Shown in pieces: positions 7,812 to 17,416 of a stretch of DNA of 64,000 nucleotides. The position numbers and the translations under genes are program-made. The notes under the pieces are model-generated. The model ran no database searches and was not told the origin of the DNA. It saw only the letters and a list, made by a program, of their open reading frames with translations. Position 1 is the first letter of the stretch. Every line of letters begins with the position of its first letter. The DNA is from Labrys sp. KNU-23. GTDB taxonomy: Bacteria > Pseudomonadota > Alphaproteobacteria > Rhizobiales > Labraceae. The DNA lies in contig NZ_CP043488.1 in NCBI RefSeq assembly GCF_008330945.1, forward strand, positions 124,001-188,000, in the 5' to 3' direction.

Positions 7812-7889
7812 ATGGGCCGTGGGATTCTACTTTGGCTTCTCGGGGTGCCGATCCCGATCATTATTCTTATCGCTCTGTTTTATCACTAG
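7812..7889 (+). CDS. 25-residue hydrophobic membrane peptide
   Basis: Reads MGRGILLWLLGVPIPIIILI then ALFYH. GGAGG lies upstream with normal spacing, and an EcfG-type site lies 51 bases before the start. The whole peptide is one transmembrane helix with a Gly-Val-Pro-Ile-Pro kink. I recall near-identical short peptides beside stress genes in other Alphaproteobacteria, but no function. It is 11 bases upstream of the PhnA-like gene, so they form an operon. Confidence 0.7.
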   Translation: MGRGILLWLLGVPIPIIILIALFYH

Positions 7890-7900
7890 GGAGATTGTCG

Positions 7901-8782
7901 ATGGCTCGTGCCGGCGTACTCGCCGAAGAAGGGTTGGAGTCGTCCTTGTCGGCGGTTTCCTGGGCTGCGATCTTCGCGGGGGCGGCAAGCGCCGCCGTTC
8001 TTTTCCTCATACTTATCGTCATTGGTACGGGCATAGGCCTGGCCTTTGTTTCGCCCTGGCAGAGCAGCGGGGCTTCGGCCACGACCATGGGTATCCTCGC
8101 CATCGCCTGGTCACTGGCGGTTCCGCTGTTTTCCTATGCGGTGGGTGGCTACCTGGCAGGTCGCCTGCGTACCCAATGGGTTGGCGTCCACTCCGACGAA
8201 GTCTTTTTCCGTGACACAGCCCATGGCATGCTCGTGTGGGCCGTCGGGACGTTGTTCTCTGCCTTCCTGCTGGGGACGGTTCTTTCCTGGGTCGTGCATG
8301 GCGCTGCGCAGGCAGGCGCAACTGCTGCAACCGTTGCTTCAAGTGCCGTGGTTTCCTCGGCTGACGATGCCACCGGCAATGGCTGGAGTCCCTACTTCAC
8401 GGACATGTTGTTCCGGATGCCACAGCAACAAGCGCAAGGCAACGATACTGCGGCGAAGGCGGAAATCGGGCGGATCGCAGCTCGCTCACTGGCCGCCGGG
8501 CAATTGAGCGATGAGGATAAAAACTACGCGGCTCAATTGATCGCGCATCAAACGGGTCTCAGCCAATCCGATGCCGCAAAGAGGATCGACGATGTTGTGG
8601 CCGCGGCAAAACAAACAGCAGCACAAGCTGCCGAGAAGGCGAAGGCCGGAGCGGAGGTCGCGCGCAAGGCAGGCGTCTACGCTACACTTTGGGGCTTCGT
8701 CGCACTTCTGATCGGTGGCCTCTCGGCGTCTTACATGGCAACCGTCGGAGGGCGAATTCGCGACGGTCTTCCTGCGCTGTGA
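7901..8782 (+). CDS. PhnA-like multi-spanning membrane protein (293 aa)
   Basis: ATG 7901 has AGGGAG upstream; longer in-frame starts would run through the 25-residue gene and are rejected. It has hydrophobic segments near residues 22-50, 65-90 and 108-135, a long Ala-rich, probably helical, soluble region (residues 165-255) and a final membrane segment near 265-285 ending GGRIRDGLP. The layout matches proteins annotated PhnA-like in rhizobia, with no proven role. A phosphonate function should not be assumed from the name. It shares a transcript with the upstream 25-residue gene. Confidence 0.65.
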   Translation: MARAGVLAEEGLESSLSAVSWAAIFAGAASAAVLFLILIVIGTGIGLAFVSPWQSSGASATTMGILAIAWSLAVPLFSYAVGGYLAGRLRTQWVGVHSDEVFFRDTAHGMLVWAVGTLFSAFLLGTVLSWVVHGAAQAGATAATVASSAVVSSADDATGNGWSPYFTDMLFRMPQQQAQGNDTAAKAEIGRIAARSLAAGQLSDEDKNYAAQLIAHQTGLSQSDAAKRIDDVVAAAKQTAAQAAEKAKAGAEVARKAGVYATLWGFVALLIGGLSASYMATVGGRIRDGLPAL

Positions 8783-8933
8783 AGCCTTCACGATACCAAT
8801 CGTCAGCAATCGCCCAGGGAGAAGGACCCAGTTTGCTTTCGCTTTTTTGACTGGAAACACCCTCTTGGCCATGCCCGTTGGGAACTTAGCCTCGGCTTCA
8901 ATTGTTGAAAGAAATCTCCAATCGCTCTTACTG

Positions 8934-8965
8934 GCCCGACACCAGATTTGGTGTCGGGCTTTTTT
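8934..8965 (+). terminator. Strong rho-independent terminator
   Basis: Stem GCCCGACACC / GGTGTCGGGC with loop AGATTT and TTTTTT. It lies between two convergent genes, 150 bases after the PhnA-like gene; the T-run is on the plus strand. Confidence 0.85.
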
Positions 8966-9028
8966 GTGACAATCGCCTCATGCTGGCGAGGGGACACAAA
9001 ATTCCATGCCTGCTGCAGGCCCGAATGG

Positions 9029-10348
9029 TTATCCCAGGAAGATCGATATACCCATACCGACCGCACACAAGGCCATGACTGTCGTCGAGAGCCAGCCCAG
9101 GCCGAATAACCATCCCCCAATGGTCTGATCACCCATGATTTGCCTGTTGCCTGACATCAGCATCATGATGACCATGATGGGAACCGCCACGACGCCGTTC
9201 ACGACGGCACTCCAGAACAGCGCTTGGATTGGATTGATAGGCGCGAAGTTTAGGCCGACACCAAGCATGGTTGCGAGAGCGATCGTGCCGTAAAAGGCCT
9301 TGGCGTCCTTCGGTTTGCGGGCCAATCCGGTGGGCCAGCGCAAAGCTTCACCGACGCCATATGCAGCCGAACCGGCCAACACGGGGACCGCCAGCAGCCC
9401 CGTTCCGACAATGCCGATGACGAACAGCAGTTCGGCGAATTTCCCCGCTACCGGTTCCAAGGCGGCAGCTGCCTGTGCTGAGCTTTCGATATTGGTGATG
9501 TGATGGGTGTTGAGCGTGGCCGCTGCCGTGACCATGATGGATAGCGCGATGGCGTTTGAGACCCCCATGCCGACCAGAGTGTCCCATTCAATCCTCTCCT
9601 CGGCGTCCTTGGCTTGCTCCGGGCAATCCTTCAGGGGCTCGCGCTTGGGCTTTTCTTTTAAATCCTCAACCTCCTGGGAAGCCTGCCAAAAGAAAAGATA
9701 GGGGCTGATCGTCGTCCCGAATACCGCCACGACGGCCGTGAGATAGTCAGCGGAAAACTCGATGCGCGGAATGAAAAGCCCCGACAGCAACGCAACCCAA
9801 TCGATCTTCACGATGACGACGGTGGCGACATATGACAGCAGGGCCAGACTGAGCCACTTAAGAAGGCGGACATATTGCCTGTACTGAAGGAACACCTGGG
9901 CGATCGCACACCCGGCACCCAACATGACGACATAGACCAGAGCGGGGCCGCCGATGATGAGCTTGATGGCGTCACCCATGGCACCGATATCGGCCCCGAT
10001 ATTTATGACATTGGCAACAACCAGCAAGAAAACACCTGAATAGGCCAGCCAGTTGGAATAATATTTGCGTAGATTACCGGCTATTCCTCGACCCGTGGTT
10101 CTGCCCAGACGGGCGCTGATCATCTGGATCGCGCTCATCAGGGGATAGGAAAATACCAATGTCCAGCTCACGCCATAGGCGTATTGAGCGCCCACTTGCG
10201 AGTAGGTGGCAATTCCACTGGGATCGTCATCGGAGGCGCCGGTGATCAAGCCTGGGCCAAGGACGCGCAATAGTCGCGGCTTGCTGGGTTCGATCGCGGG
10301 GCTGCGCTCCGCTCGCGCGTCGAGATCGGCATCTTTATTATCGGCCAT
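9029..10348 (-). CDS. NRAMP-family divalent cation transporter, variant motif (439 aa)
   Basis: An integral membrane protein with about eleven hydrophobic segments and the NRAMP fold signature GPGLITGASDDDPSGIATYS in TM1. Classical Mn/Fe transporters have DPGN in TM1 and a Met-Pro-His motif in TM6. Here TM1 has DPSG and TM6 reads TTISPYLFFWQASQE, without the metal-binding Met. This is the pattern of the divergent NRAMP-related branch, some of which carry other metals such as Mg, so the metal cannot be assumed. It is a single gene, transcribed away from the DUF892 gene. Start chosen at ATG 10348 after AAGGCAG. Confidence 0.85.
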   Translation of the reverse strand: MADNKDADLDARAERSPAIEPSKPRLLRVLGPGLITGASDDDPSGIATYSQVGAQYAYGVSWTLVFSYPLMSAIQMISARLGRTTGRGIAGNLRKYYSNWLAYSGVFLLVVANVINIGADIGAMGDAIKLIIGGPALVYVVMLGAGCAIAQVFLQYRQYVRLLKWLSLALLSYVATVVIVKIDWVALLSGLFIPRIEFSADYLTAVVAVFGTTISPYLFFWQASQEVEDLKEKPKREPLKDCPEQAKDAEERIEWDTLVGMGVSNAIALSIMVTAAATLNTHHITNIESSAQAAAALEPVAGKFAELLFVIGIVGTGLLAVPVLAGSAAYGVGEALRWPTGLARKPKDAKAFYGTIALATMLGVGLNFAPINPIQALFWSAVVNGVVAVPIMVIMMLMSGNRQIMGDQTIGGWLFGLGWLSTTVMALCAVGMGISIFLG

Positions 10349-10566
10349 TTGGCTGCCTTGTTGAAGCTATTCTTGTTTGTTCTTGGTACCGGCATTCTGG
10401 ATGCCGATGGACGGAGGGCATCGTAGGCTCGGAGGCAAACCCTACTTCCCCGCCCAATGCGACGGGTTTTCTCAGTGCGGTAGCATACGAACTCCTGCGG
10501 TGAATTCCGGTTCCGCAGGCATCGGGCATATTGAGAAGACGGCCCGAAGAGCAGTGGAGCTTGAAT

Positions 10567-10591
10567 GGAACGCCTTAGCGTCGCCGCGGTT
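10567..10591 (+). promoter_or_regulatory. EcfG-type promoter for DUF892 gene
   Basis: GGAAC (10567-10571), 16 bases, GGTT (10588-10591), 42 bases before the start at 10633. Confidence 0.55.
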
Positions 10592-10632
10592 ATGGCCCGG
10601 GTCGTTTGTGGCCCAATTTCCAGGAGGAACCA

Positions 10633-11118
10633 ATGGCGAAAGAATTAAAGGATCTTTTCGTAGAGACGCTCAAGGACATCTATTACGCCGAAAAGCAGAT
10701 TCTGCGCGCTCTGCCCAAGATGGCGCGAGAAGCCCAGAGCCCTGAATTGAAGCAGGCCTTTGAGATCCATCGGCAAGAAACGGAAGGACATGTCGACCGT
10801 TTACAGGAGATCTTCGAGCAACTCGGGAAGCCGGCGCGGGGAAAAACCTGCGACGCGATCCTCGGCATCATCGAGGAAGGCAAGGAGGTGATGGAGGAGT
10901 TCAACGGCGCGCCGGCGTTGGATGCCGGCCTCACGGCAGCCGCACAGGCTGTCGAACACTACGAGATTTCGCGCTACGGCACGTTGAAGACTTGGGCCCA
11001 ACAACTCGGCATGAAGGATGCTGCCAAACTTCTTGATCTAACGCTCCAGGAAGAAATCAAAACCGACGAGCTTCTCACCAAGCTGGCGACGGCCGGCGTA
11101 AACAAAAAGGCAGCATGA
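10633..11118 (+). CDS. YciF-type ferritin-like stress protein, DUF892 (161 aa)
   Basis: ATG 10633 follows AGGAGGAACC. The whole chain is a four-helix ferritin-like DUF892 domain: ELKDLFVETLKDIYYAEKQI at the N-terminus, HRQETEGHVDRLQEIFEQLG, HYEISRYGTLKTWAQQLG, and LTLQEEIKTDELLTKLA. The conserved Glu and His residues of the di-iron-like site are present (E19, E50, H53 region). Members such as YciF are induced by osmotic and general stress in many bacteria; the reaction is not established. Monocistronic, with an EcfG-type promoter. Confidence 0.9.
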   Translation: MAKELKDLFVETLKDIYYAEKQILRALPKMAREAQSPELKQAFEIHRQETEGHVDRLQEIFEQLGKPARGKTCDAILGIIEEGKEVMEEFNGAPALDAGLTAAAQAVEHYEISRYGTLKTWAQQLGMKDAAKLLDLTLQEEIKTDELLTKLATAGVNKKAA

Positions 11119-11359
11119 GCAAGATCGCGCGGCGCTCAGGTTCCTATGGCCGCGCAGTAGATCATGGATGGTCTTGACAGCCCAGTCTAAGGTGATGGTG
11201 GTGGCGGCGTTGGTTAGCCAGGAGTGCCACGCCGCCATCTTCGGGCCAACTCATGGACTTTCCAAAGCGAACTGGCTTGATCCGGGATGGGCCGGTCACA
11301 TGCCGCAGCTTCCTCGCTGCAATGAAAGAGTGCCGCGAGGAAGTTCTAAACTTTACTTT

Positions 11360-12266
11360 CTAGGGTTGCCCGCTGCCACCTGCGGCACCGTAGATCTGTC
11401 CAGTTGCGAAGCTGGCGTCTTCGGCTGCGAGTTGAACATAGATCGAGGCCAGTTCTGCCGGCTGTCCCGGACGCCCGAGAGGGGTCTTGGCTCCGAATTG
11501 CTCCAGTTTTTCTTGGGTCGCTCCGCCGCTGACCTGTAGCGGTGTCCAGATCGGTCCTGGCGCGACACCGTTTACACGGATCCCTCGCGGGCCGAGTTGC
11601 TTAGCTAGCGATTTCACGTAACTCATCGTGGCGGCTTTCGTTTGGGCGTAGTCAAAAAGCTCAGGAGAGGGGTCATAAGCTTGGACGGACGTGGTCGCGA
11701 TGATAGATGCGCCAGGTTTCAGGTGAGGCAGAGCCGCCTTAATAATCCAAAATGGTGCATAAATATTGGTCTTGATCGTCGCGTCGAAGTCTTCATAAGA
11801 CAAGTCCTCGATTGTTTCCCGGGTTTGTTGGCGGCCGGCATTGTTGACAACTATATCAAGGCCACCGAGCCCCTTCACAGCGTCCTTGACGAGTTTGCGA
11901 CAGAAGTCTTGGTCCATGAGATCGCCGGGCAGGGCGAGCCCCTTGCGACCTTCGGCCAGGATCAGCCTGATGACCTCCTTGGCATCTTCCTCTTCTTTGG
12001 GGATGGTAGTTGATGGCAACGTCTGCACCCTCCCTGGCGTAGGCAATGGCCGCAGCACGGCCCATTCCGGAATCGCCGCCCGTGATGAGGGCTTTTCTGC
12101 CAGCCAACCGTCCTGAGCCTCGATAGGATTCTTCACCGTGATCCGGCCGCGGGTCCATTTTCGAAGCCAACCCCGGCCAGGGTTGAACCTGGCGCTTGAA
12201 GGGTGGTTTTGGATACTTCTCGACAGGGTTTGTCGTCGGTGACTTGGGGGGCTGATTCCTGGGCAT
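11360..12266 (-). pseudogene. Short-chain dehydrogenase/reductase, frameshifted
   Basis: Starts at ATG 12266 (GGAG upstream) as [20 protein letters not shown] and contains the nucleotide-binding motif [10 protein letters not shown], then NYHP. At the G4 run at 11999-12002 (C4 on the coding strand) one extra base shifts the frame; in the next frame [12 protein letters not shown] continues the same protein, with NNAG, the active-site YAQTK and the family C-terminus GQIYGAAGGSGQP. Without the shift it would be an intact SDR of about 300 residues, like YghA-type NADP-dependent aldehyde reductases. A single homopolymer error could be either mutation or sequencing error. Confidence 0.8.
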
Positions 12267-12374
12267 GCGGATCTCCAGCGGAAATGGGATGGGTGCTTTC
12301 GAACTCCCCCCGAGAGGCCGGGTTCCGTGGAGGGGTAGTTTGCAGAAGGCACGCGCTGCCGGAGGAGAGGCGGG

Positions 12375-12399
12375 GGAACGAATGATGTCGCCAATCGTT
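12375..12399 (+). promoter_or_regulatory. EcfG-type promoter for PRC-barrel gene at 12533
   Basis: GGAAC (12375-12379), 16 bases, CGTTT (from 12396): an exact consensus match, 134 bases before the start codon, leaving a long untranslated leader. It lies upstream of and antisense to the SDR leader. Confidence 0.65.
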
Positions 12400-12532
12400 T
12401 GGGGGGTCTCCAAGAGCGGTCCGATCAGATCGCCCCGGTTGCTTGTTCGGTTGCAACAACGGGCTGGAGAAGGTGAACCCGGCAACTTCGTTGCGACCTT
12501 TCCTCAAAGGCGCACACAAGGAGGACTTCCAA

Positions 12533-12931
12533 ATGGCTATCGAGAGCACGGAGTATGGCAATCTCATTGGCAGCGACAAGGTTGAAGGCACGGCCGTCTA
12601 TGGTGCTGACGGGGAGAAAATCGGCTCGATCGAGCGTGTCATGATCGACAAGAAGTCTGGTCAGGTATCTTATGCAGTGCTTGGTTTTGGTGGCTTCCTT
12701 GGCATGGGTACCGAGCATTATCCGCTGTCTTGGAACTCACTGACCTACAATACCGATCTCGGCGGTTATCAGACCGCTTTGACGGACAGCCAATTGCAAG
12801 GTGGTCCAAAATACTCATCCGACGATGAGTGGGATTGGGATAATCCCGATCGCCCCCGTGCCGTTGATGCATATTACGGCGCGCTCTGGAGCGGCAATCC
12901 TCTCGATCCGAGGTTGGACCAGCGCCCATAA
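12533..12931 (+). CDS. PRC-barrel domain protein (132 aa)
   Basis: ATG 12533 follows AAGGAGG. Residues 10-90 are a PRC-barrel (NLIGSDKVEGTAVYGADGEK, IERVMIDKKSGQVSYAVLGF, GGFLGMGTEHYPLSWNSL). The acidic tail DDEWDWDNPDRP and PRAVDAYYGALW follow the pattern of a widespread rhizobial subfamily. It is the closest relative of the protein at 3386 in this window. No signal peptide, so cytoplasmic. A perfect 15-bp hairpin follows the stop codon. Confidence 0.9.
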   Translation: MAIESTEYGNLIGSDKVEGTAVYGADGEKIGSIERVMIDKKSGQVSYAVLGFGGFLGMGTEHYPLSWNSLTYNTDLGGYQTALTDSQLQGGPKYSSDDEWDWDNPDRPRAVDAYYGALWSGNPLDPRLDQRP

Positions 12932-12945
12932 TATCGTTGATCAAA

Positions 12946-12977
12946 GGAGAAGCCGGAACCCAGGTTCCGGCTTCTCC
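12946..12977. terminator. Perfect 15-bp hairpin downstream of PRC-barrel gene
   Basis: GGAGAAGCCGGAACC, loop CA, GGTTCCGGCTTCTCC, 15 bases after the stop. No T-run follows, so it may act as a transcript-end stabiliser rather than a classical terminator. Confidence 0.6.
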
Positions 12978-13245
12978 GTTCGATCATGACGAGGCTGGGT
13001 TTATCGGGCGGCTCTGCCATGGGGAAAGCCCTCTGTGAGGCGGTTGATCGATCGGGAACGGCCCTGGCATGACCTTCGAATGCCTGCAGGAATTGCGCCC
13101 GGGCTTTCCTTGGATGCCAGCGGCGATGATAGCGCTTGAACACATCGACGGCTCGATCGCCACGTTGGCGCGCAGGCGCGACAAGCGGGCCTTGCAGCGT
13201 GAACAGCGTGGACGGTCGGGGCGAACCCTGGGAGGAGATATCCAA

Positions 13246-15348
13246 ATGGCAAAGCAAGCCCGAGAAAAGACCGCGAGAATCCACGACCAATCGCTCATGC
13301 GCGGCAATGGCGGCGAACTACATCAAATCGCCGAGGGCGATACGCCCGTGCTGACGACGGCCCAAGGCAATCCGGTTGCCGACGATCAGAACAGTCTCAG
13401 AGCGGGACCGCGTGGTCCAACCCTCATCGAGGACTTCCATTTCCGGGAGAAGATCTTCCATTTCGATCATGAGCGCATTCCCGAGCGCGTCGTTCATGCT
13501 CGAGGATACGGAGCGCATGGCTATTTCGAGACTTACAAGTCCTTGGCGGAACATACGCGTGCCGACTTGTTTCAGCGCGCTGGCGAGAAGACACCAGCCT
13601 TTGTGCGCTTCTCCACGGTCGCCGGTTCCAAGGGCTCGTTCGATCTGGCGCGTGACGTGCGCGGTTTTGCGGTCAAGATTTATACGAAAGAGGGCAACTG
13701 GGATCTGGTTGGCAACAACATCCCAGTTTTCTTCATTCAGGATGCCATCAAGTTCCCCGATCTCATTCATTCTGTGAAGCCAGAGCCAGACCGTGCCTTT
13801 CCCCAGGCCCAGTCGGCGCATGATAATTTCTGGGATTTCATCTCGCTGACACCGGAATCCATGCACATGATCATGTGGGTCATGTCGGATCGGGCGATTC
13901 CGCGTTCTCTCCGATTCATGGAAGGGTTCGGCGTCCACACCTTCCGCTTCCTAAACGCGCGCGACGACTCCACCTTCGTCAAATTCATCTGGAAACCGAA
14001 ACTCGGCCTGCAGTCGGTCGTTTGGAACGAGGCGGTCAAGATCAACGGCGCTGATCCTGACTTTCATCGGCGCGATCTGTGGAATTCAATTCAGTCCGGC
14101 AATTTCCCCGAATGGGAACTGTGCGTCCAATTGTTCGATCAGGCGTTCGCCGACAGTTTCGATTTCGATGTGCTCGATCCGACCAAGCTCATACCGGAGG
14201 AAGTCCTGAAACCCATTCCGATAGGACGTCTGGTGTTGGATCGGATGCCGGATAATTTCTTCGCCGAGACGGAGCAAGTCGCGTTCATGACGCAGAACGT
14301 GCCGCCCGGGATCGATTTTTCGAATGATCCCTTGTTGCAGGGGCGCAACTTTTCCTATCTCGATACGCAGCTGAAGAGGCTGGGAAGCCCGAACTTTACC
14401 CACATCCCTATCAATGCTCCGAAATGTCCTTTCGCGCATTTCCAGCAGGATGGGCACATGGCAATGCGCAATCCCGTCGGCCGCGCCAATTACGAGCCGA
14501 ATTCATGGGGACAAGGGCCGAGAGAAGAACCCATTCGCGGCTTTCGTTCCTTCCGGGAGGACATTGATGCGCCGAAGGTCCGCTTGCGTGCCGAGAGTTT
14601 TGCCGACAATTACAGCCAAGCGCGACAGTTCTACATCAGTCAAACCGTTCCCGAGCAGAAGCACATCGGGATGGCGCTGACGTTCGAATTAAGCAAGTGC
14701 GAAAATCCCCTCATCCGCGAGCGGATGGTCTCGCATCTGTTGAACATCGATGAGGAGCTTGGTGCAGCGGTCTGCGACAAGCTCGGGATCAGCACATTGC
14801 CCACACCTGCGAATGCCGCTGTCGCGCCTCGAAAGGATCTGCCACCCTCGCCGGCCCTCAGCATCGTCCAGAACGGTCCCGCGAGCTTTGCTGGCCGCAA
14901 GGTCGGGGTCTTGGTCGGCAATGGCTCGGACGCCTCGATGCTCAAGGCGCTGCAGACCGCCCTTGAAAAGGAAGGTGCAACTCTGGAGGTGATCGCGCCC
15001 AAGGTGGGCGGAGTGAAGGCAAAAGACGGGTCGCTCATTCCGGCAACTCACATGATCGACGGCGGCCCTTCAGTCCTTTTCGACGCCGTGGTGCTGCTGC
15101 TGTCGGACGAGGGGGCACAAGCTCTGGTAGGCGAGGCGGCGGCGCGAGATTTCGTGGCGGACGCGTTTGCGCATTGCAAGTTCATTGGCTTCAGCGTTGG
15201 GGCCGAGGCCCTGTTGTTGAGATCCGGCGTCGCCCCCGATGCTGACGAAGGCCTCTTACATCTCGGCGATGCGGGAGCGACCACCCGTTTCGTGAAGGCC
15301 TGCCGTAAATTGCGCCTGTGGTCACGCGAAGCGAGTGTCAAACTCTGA
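13246..15348 (+). CDS. katE: Large-subunit catalase, KatE/HPII type (700 aa)
   Basis: Decomposes hydrogen peroxide to water and oxygen in the cytoplasm. ATG 13246 has GGAGGAG eight bases upstream; a longer frame to 13069 lacks such a site. The catalase core covers about residues 50-560: the distal His in [15 protein letters not shown] (H84), the Asn region [13 protein letters not shown], and the haem-ligand segment [12 protein letters not shown]. Residues about 580-695 form the extra C-terminal flavodoxin/class I amidotransferase-like domain ([29 protein letters not shown]) that defines the large-subunit clade. Length is near the family norm of 700-760. No EcfG site with a matching -10 was found upstream. 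Confidence 0.93.
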   Translation: MAKQAREKTARIHDQSLMRGNGGELHQIAEGDTPVLTTAQGNPVADDQNSLRAGPRGPTLIEDFHFREKIFHFDHERIPERVVHARGYGAHGYFETYKSLAEHTRADLFQRAGEKTPAFVRFSTVAGSKGSFDLARDVRGFAVKIYTKEGNWDLVGNNIPVFFIQDAIKFPDLIHSVKPEPDRAFPQAQSAHDNFWDFISLTPESMHMIMWVMSDRAIPRSLRFMEGFGVHTFRFLNARDDSTFVKFIWKPKLGLQSVVWNEAVKINGADPDFHRRDLWNSIQSGNFPEWELCVQLFDQAFADSFDFDVLDPTKLIPEEVLKPIPIGRLVLDRMPDNFFAETEQVAFMTQNVPPGIDFSNDPLLQGRNFSYLDTQLKRLGSPNFTHIPINAPKCPFAHFQQDGHMAMRNPVGRANYEPNSWGQGPREEPIRGFRSFREDIDAPKVRLRAESFADNYSQARQFYISQTVPEQKHIGMALTFELSKCENPLIRERMVSHLLNIDEELGAAVCDKLGISTLPTPANAAVAPRKDLPPSPALSIVQNGPASFAGRKVGVLVGNGSDASMLKALQTALEKEGATLEVIAPKVGGVKAKDGSLIPATHMIDGGPSVLFDAVVLLLSDEGAQALVGEAAARDFVADAFAHCKFIGFSVGAEALLLRSGVAPDADEGLLHLGDAGATTRFVKACRKLRLWSREASVKL

Positions 15349-15496
15349 AGAGCGCCTCGAGATGGCTGTTCGTGCCACGGCCGGTTGCCATCTCGCCCGT
15401 TCGACTTTGATCGCAAAGATTGTTCGCGGCCGCATGCTGAAAGGGGAACGCGCGCCGCTGAGCATGAAGCTCTCTCCCCTTCCTGCAGGCGGAGCC

Positions 15497-15727
15497 TCAG
15501 GTTGTGATAGTGATGCCCGCCTCGCCGGCGGCGAGTATGAAAGCTTGCCTCGCATCCTCGGGGTCACGCTTGCCCTCGATCACTTCGAGACAGACCCGCC
15601 TGGCAAACTCGTAGCGATCGCCGTGGTCGATCGGCCAGTCTTCCACCAGATATTCCGCAGCCTGGTTGACGTCAGCGATCACAATTTCCTCGATCACGAG
15701 CGGGCGGGAAAATGCAGTGTGCGCCAT
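15497..15727 (-). CDS. DUF982 family protein (76 aa)
   Basis: Start at 15727 after CCAGGAGGTAGACC. The DUF982 pattern is complete: FSRPLVIEEIVIADVNQAAEYL, VEDWPID, RRVCLEVIEGKRDPEDARQAF. It resembles the protein at 5125 most (shared EGKRDPEDAR / AGKRDPDDAR and a similar C-terminus). An EcfG-type site lies 21 bases upstream, like the other intact copies. Convergent with katE and divergent from the HWE kinase. Confidence 0.85.
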   Translation of the reverse strand: MAHTAFSRPLVIEEIVIADVNQAAEYLVEDWPIDHGDRYEFARRVCLEVIEGKRDPEDARQAFILAAGEAGITITT

Positions 15728-15747
15728 GGTCTACCTCCTGGGATCCC

Positions 15748-15772
15748 AACCCAGCACAGACTCGATGGTTCC
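15748..15772 (-). promoter_or_regulatory. EcfG-type promoter for DUF982 gene at 15727
   Basis: On the minus strand GGAAC (15772-15768), 16 bases, GGTT (15751-15748), 21 bases before the start codon. Confidence 0.55.
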
Positions 15773-15946
15773 CGATCCTGGTGGGCTTACTAGCTCCGGC
15801 GAGGGAAGATGCTCGATGAGCTAATGCATTTGCATCAGCAGATCTGATCCATAGAAATCTATTTCGCACGCACCGCCCGACCTAAGCTGTATGCTCGGGA
15901 AGCTCGCTGAGCCTCCCAGCCATAACGATAAGCGGAAGTGCCAAAC

Positions 15947-16768
15947 ATGAATGCGAACGTCAGAACGCTGCGTGCCGAGCGCCATCTCATTTTCGCTTCC
16001 AGCGATCTTTTCGCGATGTCGCCCAAGTCAACGCCGATCGAGCTTGGCGGGACATGCCCGGCCATACGAAGTGAGGCCGACTATCGCCAGATCGAGCACC
16101 AACTGGCGCAAGCCTTGCAGCGCATCGAGCAGTGTGAGGCTCGGCTTGGAGAGGCCGATCATCGTATCCGCAATTCGCTGCAACTGGTGGCGAGTATGCT
16201 GTCGCTGCAAGCTCGCAGCGCCATCGATGAGAAGGCTGCTTCCGCGCTCCACACCGCCAAGGACCGGATCTATACCATTGCCATGGTGCACGAGCAGCTC
16301 AATGGCTGCGCCACCGAGGATTGCGTCGACCTTGGCAAACTTCTGACCCGGCTCGGCGAATTGCTGGGCGGCAACAGGCCGGAGAATGTCAGGCAGGTCG
16401 TCGTCACTGCCGCCCCTATTTCCGTGCCAACCCAGTTGGCCAAGCATCTGGGCTTGCTGGTGTGCGAGCTCGTTACCAACGCTTTCAAATATGCCTATCC
16501 GGATGAACGGATGGGCGACATACGCGTGCGGCTGACCTTATCCGCCGACCATTGCCAGCTCGCGGTCGAAGATGACGGCGTTGGTATGCCGGGCGGGCTC
16601 GATGGCATGCCCGCCCGGGGATTTGGGGCGTTCATGCTCAAGTCCATCGTTGGGGTGACCGGCGGCAAGATGCGGATCGGCGAGGGCATCGGCGCGACGA
16701 TCATCATCGAGATACCAAGCAAGAGCCTGTCGATCCGTGCGGCTGAGACCCGCCCGGCTGAAAAATGA
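15947..16768 (+). CDS. HWE/HisKA_2-type sensor histidine kinase (273 aa)
   Basis: A short cytoplasmic kinase without membrane spans or a recognisable sensory domain. Residues 40-70 are helical; the phospho-acceptor is His72 in EADHRIRNSLQLVASMLSLQ. The ATP-binding domain follows, with N-box CELVTNAFKYAYP and G-boxes EDDGVGMP and ARGFGAFMLKSIV. Kinases of this class feed the PhyR/NepR/EcfG general stress pathway in Alphaproteobacteria, which fits the surrounding EcfG-type promoters. No PhyR, NepR or EcfG gene is in the window. The start could instead be the GTG three codons earlier at 15938. Confidence 0.85.
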   Translation: MNANVRTLRAERHLIFASSDLFAMSPKSTPIELGGTCPAIRSEADYRQIEHQLAQALQRIEQCEARLGEADHRIRNSLQLVASMLSLQARSAIDEKAASALHTAKDRIYTIAMVHEQLNGCATEDCVDLGKLLTRLGELLGGNRPENVRQVVVTAAPISVPTQLAKHLGLLVCELVTNAFKYAYPDERMGDIRVRLTLSADHCQLAVEDDGVGMPGGLDGMPARGFGAFMLKSIVGVTGGKMRIGEGIGATIIIEIPSKSLSIRAAETRPAEK

Positions 16769-17416
16769 GGCCGGCACCATCGTCCCGCGATGGGAGGAAG
16801 CCGCGAGGGCATTGATGGCGCATATCATCATGCCCAGACAAAAGCCGTGAGACCCTTGCAATCCAGCACCGTCACGTGCCGAATGGCTCGAAATTCGGCT
16901 ATGCGATTGCCAAACCGGCCAGTACGCCACGCTTCAGCTTCGCGTTTACGACACAAGCGCAAGACCTTCCATGCGCCTGCAATCTGCAAATTGTCCGGCC
17001 AACCCAAACATGGTCATGACTCAAAGTGCTGGAGCGCCAGCTAGCACGGATATGTAGGTGCGAGCGCACTCACTGCCTGTCTATCGACGTCGCTTGAGGT
17101 CAGGAATCGAGTGCGGAATATTGCGATTGACCGTCGCGATTTCTGAGGCAAGCCGCGTTGCGTAAGGGTTTATGCAGCGAACCATCGTGACACGCCGCTC
17201 GCGGGACGCGCCATGAAGAGCGTATTGCAGCAAGCGCGTGAGTAGTTTCCGAACCTCCCGGCTCAATCATTTTTTGGTTACACTGAACTTTGCGGTCCTT
17301 TTGGTGGGATAAGGCATTTCTACTATTTTTTTGAAATTGGTACTTAAATGCCAAAATAATCTAGATATAAATTTAATGTTTTATCCATTTTAAGATTTTA
17401 TGGTGGGAGATGAGCA
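16769..17416. other. Intergenic stretch without a supported gene
   Basis: About 650 bases. Short frames are present but without start signals or protein-like composition. It holds one copy of the 17-bp dyad (17242-17258); the last 130 bases are AT-rich and precede the DUF3309-like gene. Confidence 0.5.
17242..17258 (+). promoter_or_regulatory. 17-bp dyad motif, copy 4
   Basis: GTAGTTTCCGAACCTCC, left half perfect, 159 bases before the DUF3309-like start at 17417. Confidence 0.5.

Noticed and set aside
13049-13070. GGAAC upstream of katE as an EcfG promoter
   Set aside because: No nGTT at 16 or 17 bases downstream, so it does not meet the pattern used for the other sites.
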